A DNA stretch of 32,902 nucleotides from positions 1 to 32,902 of the forward strand of contig JAUCGA010000063.1 of NCBI GenBank assembly GCA_030377865.1, given 5' to 3'. A program made the translations under genes and the position numbers. Positions 15,997-22,499 of the stretch are shown one piece after another (position 1 is the first letter of the stretch; each line of letters begins with the position of its first letter). The notes under the pieces were generated by a model, which had not been told where the DNA came from, did not search any database, and saw only the letters and a list, made by a program, of their open reading frames with translations. The stretch is from Anaerolineales bacterium HSG25 (lineage in GTDB: Bacteria; Chloroflexota; Anaerolineae; 4572-78; J111).

Positions 15997-18150
15997 ATGA
16001 AAACCTATAAATCCTACTTAACCTTTGTTAACTGCTTAGAGTGTAATCAACGAATAGATTTTTATCCGGGGCTGTACGGCTGTCCACATTGTGGCAGTCC
16101 TTGGCTAGATGCTCAGTATGACTATGAAACAGTTGCCAAACTTTGGCAAAATGGCGTTGATCAACGATTAACCTCATTGTGGAAATATTCTGAACTGTTA
16201 CCTATCCAGAACGCCGAAAAAATTGTCTCTATGGGAGAAGGGCAATCTCCCTTAGTCAGAGCCGAAAAGATTCAGCGTCGCCTAAAGCATCCGAATATTT
16301 TTTTGAAAGATGAGCGTCAGTCTCCTACCAGTTCTTTTAAAGATCGCCAAGCCGCAGTGGCAGTCAGTGCAATGAAAGAAGCTGGTATTCGAGAGTGTGT
16401 TTTAGCCTCTACAGGGAACGCCGCCGTGGCTTATGCCTCATATTGTGCTAGAGCCAGTATAAAACTGTGGATTTTCCTGACTAGTTTGGTTCCTGCCGCA
16501 AAAATGAGAGAGGCCGCTTTATATGGAGCTGAGGTCATAAAAGTAACTGGTACCTATGATCAAGCTAAAAAAATCGCCTCTGATTTTGCCTCCCGTAAAG
16601 GGATACATTTTGATAAGGGAGCTAAGGCCATTCCCGGCAAAGAAAGCATGAAAACAATCGCTTTTGAAATTGCCGAAGAATTAGCCATCCAACAAGGTGG
16701 TAATCTTCCTTGGCAAGCACCGGATTGGTTTATTCAAGCGGTGAGTGGTGGAATCGGGCCGATTGGGGCACTGAAAGGATTTGAAGAGCTTTATAACATG
16801 GGGCTTACAGACCGTATCCCCAAAATAGGAGTTGTTCAAGTTCATGGTTGTTCTCCAATGGTACAGGCATTTGTTGCTGGTGAACCAACCGCAAAGCCTG
16901 TAATTCCAGAAACACGAATCACTGTATTATCAACCGGCGCACCCGGTTTTGGATACGAAATTTTGTATAAAGCCAACCAAACTTATGGCGGTTATATGCT
17001 TTCAGTTAGTGATGATGAGGCATTTGACTCGATGCGGCATTTGGCTAGAACTGAGGGTTATTCGGTTGAACCTGCAACAGCGGTTGCGTTTGCAGGTTTG
17101 GACAAAATAATTCAACAAGGTGTTGTTGACCCCAATGAACTCGTGATCGTTAATTGTTCTGGGCATACCTTCCCCGTCGAAAAGCATATCATGGAGGAGG
17201 ATGTTCTGGATGTTCGTATTTCAGGGGCGCAAACAAAAGCAGATCCAGGGGTTCCGATTGATGGCCTTGGTGAAGCCTTGAAACGATTAGATGAACAGGT
17301 CACAACGATTGTTGTGGTAGACGATAATGCGATGGATCGTCGGTTGGTGAGACGACTACTGCAAGCCAAAAAACCATATCGAGTATTTGAGGCAGAAAGT
17401 GCTATGGAAGGCTTGCAGATGATCCGAGAGCGTTTACCCGATTTAATCGTTAGTGATTTAAATATGCCGGGTATGGATGGGTTTGCGCTTTTGGAAGAGC
17501 TTAAAAAAGACCCACAAACAGCGCATATTCCTGTTATAGTTGTTTCGGCCAAAGATTTAACTATAGAGGATAAAAATCGTCTAGCAGGACAAACATCCTC
17601 CATTTGGTTAAAAGGTGCTTTTTCTACCAAGGATTTAGTTGAACATGTTGTGGGTACCTTATCACATATTGAGCAATCTCAAGATGATGAAAAAACTGTT
17701 GTACCGGCCTCGTCTACAAAACCAACGATTAAAGTCGATAAGGTACCATCTGAGCCTGAACCTGTGGCAGATAGCGCGGTAAAGCGTGTTGTTTTGATCG
17801 ATGATAATCCTAATGATGCTCGCCTTATCAGCCGTTTGTTACAGACAAAATATCCACTTGATATTAAACAAGTTCAGTTTGGTCGGGATGCGTTGGCCAT
17901 AATCCGTCAGGAAAAACCTCACCTTATTGTTTTGGATTTAGTTATCCCAGACATGAGTGGGTTTGATGTGCTAACGGAATTGAGAAATGACGAAACGCTT
18001 GATTCGATCCCTGTAGTAGTTGTAACTTCTAAAGATTTATCAGATGAAGAAAAAGAGTTATTAGCCGCAAACCAGGTTTTCTCAATGTGGCAAAAAGGAA
18101 AAATAGATCGCCAAAAGTTAGTCGCAGATGTTGAAGCTCAGTTGACGTGA
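15997..18150 (+). CDS. PLP-dependent threonine-synthase-like enzyme fused to two receiver domains
   Basis: Residues 1-~405 form a fold-type II PLP enzyme of the threonine synthase group. It has an N-terminal zinc ribbon (C13, C16, C29, C32), the lysine motif SSFKDRQA (K115, expected Schiff base), the loop STGNAAVAY (G140, N141), the glycine-rich phosphate cradle SGGIGPIG (250-257), and NCSGHTFPVEKH near its end. Residues ~436-555 are a receiver (D442-D443, phosphoacceptor D487, S517, K539), followed by an acidic, proline-rich linker (~560-595) and a second receiver (~597-717: D602-D603, D647, T677, K700). Both receivers have KG where KP is usual. The frame is continuous with one stop, so this is a true fusion, not two genes. 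Substrate and product cannot be read from sequence; a generic threonine synthase role is only the nearest family match. It lies inside a kinase cluster, which suggests phosphorylation-controlled catalysis. Confidence 0.88.
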   Translation: MKTYKSYLTFVNCLECNQRIDFYPGLYGCPHCGSPWLDAQYDYETVAKLWQNGVDQRLTSLWKYSELLPIQNAEKIVSMGEGQSPLVRAEKIQRRLKHPNIFLKDERQSPTSSFKDRQAAVAVSAMKEAGIRECVLASTGNAAVAYASYCARASIKLWIFLTSLVPAAKMREAALYGAEVIKVTGTYDQAKKIASDFASRKGIHFDKGAKAIPGKESMKTIAFEIAEELAIQQGGNLPWQAPDWFIQAVSGGIGPIGALKGFEELYNMGLTDRIPKIGVVQVHGCSPMVQAFVAGEPTAKPVIPETRITVLSTGAPGFGYEILYKANQTYGGYMLSVSDDEAFDSMRHLARTEGYSVEPATAVAFAGLDKIIQQGVVDPNELVIVNCSGHTFPVEKHIMEEDVLDVRISGAQTKADPGVPIDGLGEALKRLDEQVTTIVVVDDNAMDRRLVRRLLQAKKPYRVFEAESAMEGLQMIRERLPDLIVSDLNMPGMDGFALLEELKKDPQTAHIPVIVVSAKDLTIEDKNRLAGQTSSIWLKGAFSTKDLVEHVVGTLSHIEQSQDDEKTVVPASSTKPTIKVDKVPSEPEPVADSAVKRVVLIDDNPNDARLISRLLQTKYPLDIKQVQFGRDALAIIRQEKPHLIVLDLVIPDMSGFDVLTELRNDETLDSIPVVVVTSKDLSDEEKELLAANQVFSMWQKGKIDRQKLVADVEAQLT

Positions 18151-18154
18151 TTCT

Positions 18155-18216
18155 GTAAATTTATTAGTTCGCCAGAAAAATCTGATTCTACCTTCTTTGA
18201 AGAATTTTGGGCTTCA
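18155..18216. repeat. Possible degenerate copy of mini-element A
   Basis: GTAAATTTATTAG, TTCGCCAGAAAAATC, GATTC, TTTGAAGAA and GGGCTTC follow one another in the order of the left two-thirds of mini-element A (GTAAATATTCAG, CTCGCCAGAA, GATTTC, AAAGAAATCGGGTTTC). The central hairpin is decayed. It begins 5 bp after a stop codon, as copy 1 does (1 bp). Confidence 0.4.
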
Positions 18217-18302
18217 TAAAAGGTTAGGATATAATCAAAGTTTATCTGGGTCTTTATAAGCAATTGTATGTATTAAGGTAATAGGATAATAGTGTTAAAC
18301 CC

Positions 18303-18330
18303 TTGCTTGATATGAACAAATTGCTATACT
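18303..18330 (+). promoter_or_regulatory. Candidate sigma-70-like promoter of the CheY-like gene
   Basis: TTGCTT (18303-18308) and TATACT (18325-18330) are separated by 16 bp and match the -35/-10 consensus at 4 and 5 of 6 positions. It lies about 85 bp upstream of the ATG at 18416. The assignment is by pattern only. Confidence 0.35.
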
Positions 18331-18415
18331 TTACACTAATGTAAAATGTGTACTCCAAATGGTTTTAACTGAAAACCTAACTTGAAAATATTTCTAATAG
18401 GGAGTAGGGTTTATA

Positions 18416-18781
18416 ATGTTGATTTTGTATGTTGAAGATAATTTTGAAAACAAACTATTTGTTCGTCGTGTTATTGAGTCGATGGGGCATGAGATGATTG
18501 AAGCTGAAAATGGCCCCGATAGCCTGACACTCGCCGCTCAACGACCACCAGATTTGATATTCATGGATATCAATATTCCGGGCATGGATGGATTGCAAAC
18601 AACTATTGAGCTAAAAAAGAACGACGACCTAAAGCATATTCCGGTTATTGCTTTAACCGCGAATGCTATGAAAGGTGACCGAGAACGTTGTTTGAATGCA
18701 GGCTGTAATGGTTACATGCAAAAACCTGTTGGTGTTTCCGACTTGCGTCGTGAGATACAACGCCATGCTAACGCATCGTAA
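18416..18781 (+). CDS. CheY-like single-domain response regulator
   Basis: The whole 121-residue protein is a receiver: acidic pair E7-D8, phosphoacceptor D51 in FMDINIPGMDG, ALTANAMKGD with the conserved threonine, and YMQKPV with the conserved lysine. No output domain follows. GGGAGTAGGG lies 8-15 nt before the ATG. The ALTANAMKGD and GCNGYMQKP features are typical of receivers in hybrid-kinase phosphorelays, so it may shuttle phosphoryl groups among the kinases upstream. Confidence 0.9.
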   Translation: MLILYVEDNFENKLFVRRVIESMGHEMIEAENGPDSLTLAAQRPPDLIFMDINIPGMDGLQTTIELKKNDDLKHIPVIALTANAMKGDRERCLNAGCNGYMQKPVGVSDLRREIQRHANAS

Positions 18782-18994
18782 TAACTGACTTATCAGTCTA
18801 TTTATAACGGATAGATATTGAGAGATGCCGAATCGGAATGATAATTCGGTGCTATTTGTCTACCTGTAAAAACATAGTCAAAGTTTTTAAGGTGTATACA
18901 ATCTTGGTGTTTTTTATTAGATATCAGTGCAATATGGGTTTTTGTTGCTGTTATTTTATTGAATAGACCTAAAATATAAGGTAGTGTTGACGTG

Positions 18995-19132
18995 TTGACT
19001 GATAGCCTTGGGCTAAAGCCACAAGGCTAAAAACTCAAGACCGCTAAAAGCGACCTAAATAGCTGGCTTTAGCCTGCTTTAGCCTGCTTTAGCTATCAGC
19101 ATCGGGATTTATTCCGATGTGTCATCAGTCAA
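18995..19132. repeat. Multi-hairpin element D, copy 1
   Basis: TTGACTGAT (18995-19003) and ATCAGTCAA (19124-19132) form 9-bp terminal inverted repeats. Inside are AGCCTTG/CAAGGCT around the hairpin GGCTAAAGCC, then GACCGC/GCGA, then a duplicated AGCCTGCTTT (two direct copies at 19071-19090), then ATCGGGATTTATTCCGAT. The part from about 19026 to 19121 is homologous, inverted, to 27419-27501. Confidence 0.7.
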
Positions 19133-19164
19133 GATAACAATATTACCAAATATAATATCAATAA

Positions 19165-19200
19165 AGAAAGCCGAAGATAACTTCTTCGGCTTTCTTTTTC
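19165..19200 (+). terminator. Intrinsic terminator
   Basis: AGAAAGCCGAAG (19165-19176) pairs perfectly with CTTCGGCTTTCT (19184-19195) across a 7-nt loop and is followed by TTTTTC. It would stop transcription coming from the CheY-like gene or from element D. Confidence 0.8.
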
Positions 19201-19442
19201 TAAAAGTTGGTAACATTTTTCCAATAATAAGGTTATGTTATGAAAAAACTATTGCCTTAATAACTATTAGATGATATACTGACTGTCATAGTAACTTTTT
19301 ATAGCATACGGAGACTATATTGATAAGGTTTGTATTTATTATAATAAGTTTTGGAATGGGCATTAATTAGCCTGTGCATGTACTCGCTGATTGAAATCAG
19401 CATCTTAAACGGAAAACCTGCTTTAAGCAGGTTTCTCGTGTC

Positions 19443-19533
19443 GTAAATATTCAGCGAACTCGCCAGAATAAGCGTCAGAAACCCGATTTCTCAAAGAAAT
19501 CGGGTTTCTAGGGCGGTATTACTGAACTTTTAC
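19443..19533. mobile_element. Mini-element A, copy 3, with perfect 8-bp target duplication
   Basis: It is the same 91-bp palindrome as at 955-1045, with the central 15-bp hairpin at 19477-19491 and 19495-19509. It is flanked by CTCGTGTC at 19435-19442 and again at 19534-19541, a perfect 8-bp direct repeat different in sequence from that of copy 1. It lies in the leader of the pilin gene, 83 bp before the start codon. Confidence 0.88.
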
Positions 19534-19616
19534 CTCGTGTCAGCATAAGAATTCATTCTTATGTGAAAACGTGCAACTTATTTAATCCCGATTCCTTTGA
19601 AACTATGGAGATCATA

Positions 19617-20120
19617 ATGAAAAATTTTTTTAACAAAAAACACTTAGCTCGGCAAGAAGGTCAGGGATTGGTTGAATACGCGTTACTTTTAGTACTCGTA
19701 TCCATTGTAGTAATCGGCATATTGCTGGTTTTAGGCCCTCAGATAAGAGGGGTTTTTGAGGTGTTAGCTTGGAATTTAGGACATAGAGATCCGTTTTCAG
19801 GTGATGTGGATGTAACGGGTACCATATCTGTAACTGCTCAGGGTACAGGAGGATTACCCGGAGGTGGTTGTGCGAACAGAAGTGATATTAAGGCAATCGC
19901 TACCTTTAGTGTGACGGGTGCAGACGGCCCCGTTAGAGGAATCGTTAAATTCCAGCATCTTGGCGGTGGTAATTCAACATCTGCGAGCGGAGAAAGCCCG
20001 TTAGAAAAAAGTGGCTTGGGAACGGGGGGAAATAAGACGATTAAAGCTTGCCTTCAGGGTGTTGTTGGCTATAATTTAGCAAATTCTCCCGTTTGTGCTG
20101 AAACTACGGCCTCCTGTTAG
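19617..20120 (+). CDS. Flp-type (type IVb) pilin-like protein with long four-cysteine extension
   Basis: I choose the ATG at 19617 (167 aa) because GGAG lies 6 nt upstream; a GTG at 19563 would add 18 residues with no pilin character. The N-terminus is a short basic leader, then RQEG|QGLVEYALLLVLV: a prepilin-peptidase site after G15 with Glu at +5 and Tyr at +6, the Flp hallmark, then one hydrophobic helix (~18-40). Classic Flp pilins are roughly 50-80 residues. This one continues with about 110 residues rich in Gly, Thr and Ser, with cysteines at 85, 145, 160 and 167 that could form two disulfides. It may be a major pilin with an exposed beta domain or a minor pseudopilin. No other tad genes are in the window. 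Confidence 0.85.
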   Translation: MKNFFNKKHLARQEGQGLVEYALLLVLVSIVVIGILLVLGPQIRGVFEVLAWNLGHRDPFSGDVDVTGTISVTAQGTGGLPGGGCANRSDIKAIATFSVTGADGPVRGIVKFQHLGGGNSTSASGESPLEKSGLGTGGNKTIKACLQGVVGYNLANSPVCAETTASC

Positions 20121-20182
20121 CGGAACAGGATAAAAAAACCTCAAATTTTTTGTACTTACTTTAAAAGGGAAAATATTACAAG

Positions 20183-21073
20183 ATGACTGAACGAATAGGA
20201 TTTGTGGGATTGGGGATTATGGGGCAAGGCATGGCTCATAATCTTTTGAAAGCAGGTTTCCCATTAATTGTCTGGAACCGTACTGCCAGTAAAGCTGAAT
20301 CTTTGATTAAGGCGGGCGTGCAAGTGGCTGAAACACCAGCCCAAGTGGCCGCCCAAAGTGATATAATTGTAGTCTGTGTCAGTGATACACCTGATGTAGA
20401 GGCTGTATTATTTGGAGACAACGGTCTCTACGAGACGCTTCGCTCTGGTAGTTTGGTGATTGATTGTAGCACTATTAGCCCTGTTGCCACCAAAGAGTTT
20501 GCCCATAAATTGACTGAAAAGCAGGCCACCATGCTCGATGCTCCGATTAGTGGAGGCAGTGAAGGCGCGGCCAATGGAACACTCTCCATTATGGTTGGCG
20601 GAGCCTCCGCAGATGTTGAACGAGCCATGCCTGTTTTTGAGGCGATGGGCAAAACGATTACTCATGTCGGTGACTGTGGGGCGGGACAAACCGTCAAACT
20701 GGTTAACCAGATTCTGGTTGTCAACAACATGCTTGGTGTGGCCGAGGCGTTACTGTTTGCTCAAGCGGGTGGGGTTAATTTAGAGAAAGCTCTGCAAGCC
20801 GTTGAAGCTGGTGCTGCAGGCAGTTGGATGTTGAGTAATCGTGCCCCACAAGTCGTAGATCGTGACTGGCGACCCGGCTTTACCATCGACCTGCAACAGA
20901 AAGATTTACGACTAGTGCTAGAAGCCGCTGATAAATTTGGCACGCCCATACCATCGACAAGCCTGATTTTTCAACTTTACCGCACCCTGCAAAAACAGGG
21001 GTTAGGTGGAGACGGTAATCATGCTTTAGTCAAAGCTTTGGAGCATGTGGCAGGTTTTGCAATCAACGAATAG
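20183..21073 (+). CDS. NAD(P)-dependent beta-hydroxyacid dehydrogenase (3-hydroxyisobutyrate dehydrogenase/GarR family)
   Basis: This 296-aa protein has full family length. The N-terminal Rossmann fold begins with the dinucleotide motif GLGIMG (9-14). WNRT after the second strand has an arginine (R33) that in relatives favours NADPH. DAPISGGSEGAANGTLSIM (119-137) is the substrate-binding segment, and GAGQTVKLVNQ carries the catalytic lysine K172. The all-helical C-terminal domain is complete. It reduces a small aldehyde or 2-oxo acid such as succinic or tartronate semialdehyde, or runs in reverse on a 3-hydroxyacid; the exact substrate is open. It stands alone, 62 bp after the pilin and closed by its own terminator. 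Confidence 0.9.
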   Translation: MTERIGFVGLGIMGQGMAHNLLKAGFPLIVWNRTASKAESLIKAGVQVAETPAQVAAQSDIIVVCVSDTPDVEAVLFGDNGLYETLRSGSLVIDCSTISPVATKEFAHKLTEKQATMLDAPISGGSEGAANGTLSIMVGGASADVERAMPVFEAMGKTITHVGDCGAGQTVKLVNQILVVNNMLGVAEALLFAQAGGVNLEKALQAVEAGAAGSWMLSNRAPQVVDRDWRPGFTIDLQQKDLRLVLEAADKFGTPIPSTSLIFQLYRTLQKQGLGGDGNHALVKALEHVAGFAINE

Positions 21074-21102
21074 TTGATAGTATAATCTTAAAACGTTATT
21101 TC

Positions 21103-21137
21103 AAACTCGGTTTCTATACAGAAACCGAGTTTTTATT
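21103..21137 (+). terminator. Strong intrinsic terminator after the dehydrogenase gene
   Basis: AAACTCGGTTTCT (21103-21115) pairs perfectly over 13 bp with AGAAACCGAGTTT (21120-21132), loop ATAC, followed by a T-rich tract (TTTTTATTT in total). It separates the dehydrogenase from the glycosyltransferase operon, whose first gene starts 16 bp later. Confidence 0.9.
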
Positions 21138-21152
21138 TATGGTGAATTGTTT

Positions 21153-22496
21153 ATGAGAGTTTTAATTATTAATTATGAGTTCCCCCCAATTGGCGCTGGC
21201 GGAGGGAAAGCCAGCCAAAAAATCGCCGCCTCATTGGTCGAGATGGGGCACACAGTACGGGTTGTGACTAGTCGTCCGACCCAACTATATAGCCTATTTG
21301 GTAACATCTCACTTGTGTTAGGTATCTTTTTTTGGATATATCTTACCTATATTTGGATGTTTCTGGATAAAGACCTAAGTGATCATGGTTTTACCCTTTT
21401 AGGCACATTGTTACTGTTGACTGGGTTTATTTTGCGAAATACTGGCCTAACATGGGAGTTGATTAGCCCCATCCGTGGTTTACAGCCGGTTGAGTTTATC
21501 GACGGAGTAGAAGTGCAACGGATTCCGGTGTTACGTCAACGGCAAGATTACTGCTCAACCTTTGAGATGGGAACCTTTTTGTTGAGTGGCCTGTGGTACA
21601 GCTTTTGGCAGGTACGGGAGTTTGAGCCAGATGTGGTGCATATCTTTTTTGGTATTCCTGACGGCCCGATAGGCTGGTTTTTGAAACGAGTTTATGGATT
21701 GCCCTATCTTATTTCGTTACGTGGAGCCGATGTCCCCTCTCATGAAGTGAAACGATTTGCCAAGCAGTACAAGGTTCTGCGTCCTTTTATTCGTAGACTG
21801 TGGCATGATGCTGATGCCGTTGTCTCCGTATCAAGCGGTCTACGAGAGTATGCCGTCGACACTGCACCTGATGTGCCGATTGAGGTCATCTCCAACGCCA
21901 TCGACCTATCGGTATTTATTCCACCGCGCGCTCGTAATCATGATGATCCTGTACAACTTGTCTTTGTTGGTCGCTTCAATGCCTTCAAAAATGTTGAGAT
22001 GCTCTTAGAGGCGATCTCTATCCTGAAAGAAAAAGGGATTAACAACGTAGAACTTCGATTGATTGGCGATGGCTCACGGCGCTCAAATTTAGAACGTTTG
22101 ACGACCGAGAAAGGACTGACCAAACAAGTCCAATTTAGTGGTTGGGTTGATCGTACTGTCTTGGTCAAAATATACCAAGAGGCTGATTTATTCGTAACCG
22201 CGACGACATGGGAAGGCATGCCCAATACCGTTTTGGAGGCGATGGCTTGTGGGTTGCCCATCGTTGCCACCAAAGCTTCCGGTCTGAGTGAACTGGTACG
22301 GGATGACGAAAATGGTTATCTGGTTGCGTTGAACGACTCCGACAGTTTAGCCGATCGTCTCGCTGAATTGGTTGATAACCCCTACCAACGCCAACGTATG
22401 GGCAAAGAAAGCCGTAAAATTGCTGAACAAGAGTTCGCGTGGGAGCATATCACCGAGCAATACGTGCAAGTTTATAAACGAGTTTGCCAGAAATAG
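21153..22496 (+). CDS. GT4-family glycosyltransferase with inserted membrane hairpin
   Basis: The ATG at 21153 has GGTGA 7 nt upstream; a TTG two codons earlier is less likely. The 447-aa protein has a GT-B fold: MRVLIINYEFPPIGAGG at the N-terminus, PDVVHIFFG and LISLRGADVP in the acceptor half, VFVGRFNAFKNVEMLLEA and LIGDGS in the nucleotide-sugar half, and the EX7E motif E354-G-M-P-N-T-V-L-E362. Residues ~46-108, between VVTSRPT and the strand IDGVEVQRIPV, contain two strongly hydrophobic helices (~48-70 and ~79-96) that ordinary GT4 enzymes lack, so this copy is probably anchored in the membrane. It is first in a tight operon (3 bp to the next gene) with two GT39-like enzymes and probably helps build a lipid-linked or cell-surface glycan. 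Confidence 0.88.
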   Translation: MRVLIINYEFPPIGAGGGKASQKIAASLVEMGHTVRVVTSRPTQLYSLFGNISLVLGIFFWIYLTYIWMFLDKDLSDHGFTLLGTLLLLTGFILRNTGLTWELISPIRGLQPVEFIDGVEVQRIPVLRQRQDYCSTFEMGTFLLSGLWYSFWQVREFEPDVVHIFFGIPDGPIGWFLKRVYGLPYLISLRGADVPSHEVKRFAKQYKVLRPFIRRLWHDADAVVSVSSGLREYAVDTAPDVPIEVISNAIDLSVFIPPRARNHDDPVQLVFVGRFNAFKNVEMLLEAISILKEKGINNVELRLIGDGSRRSNLERLTTEKGLTKQVQFSGWVDRTVLVKIYQEADLFVTATTWEGMPNTVLEAMACGLPIVATKASGLSELVRDDENGYLVALNDSDSLADRLAELVDNPYQRQRMGKESRKIAEQEFAWEHITEQYVQVYKRVCQK

Positions 22497-22499
22497 ATT

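Larger units (their letters stand above)
18782..19616. other. Repeat-rich spacer of about 835 bp before the pilin gene
   Basis: No gene is supported here. It holds a multi-hairpin element (18995-19132), a strong terminator (19165-19200), small hairpins GCTGATT/AATCAGC (about 19385-19402) and AAACCTGC/GCAGGTTT (19414-19421 with 19427-19434), mini-element A copy 3 (19443-19533), and a 9-bp hairpin CATAAGAAT/ATTCTTATG (19544-19563) just before the pilin leader. Confidence 0.6.

Noticed and set aside
17112..17630. 172-aa - strand open frame inside the PLP fusion gene
   Set aside because: It is a shadow of the + strand gene, with no ribosome-binding site and low-complexity serine/arginine-rich translation.
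15997..18150. Two separate genes (enzyme and response regulator) mis-joined
   Set aside because: The frame is continuous, no stop or plausible second start with ribosome-binding site lies between the enzyme end and first receiver, and the linker is protein-like.
19563..19616. GTG start giving an 18-residue longer pilin
   Set aside because: The GTG overlaps a hairpin, has no ribosome-binding site, and the ATG at 19617 has GGAG at 6 nt and gives a normal Flp leader.
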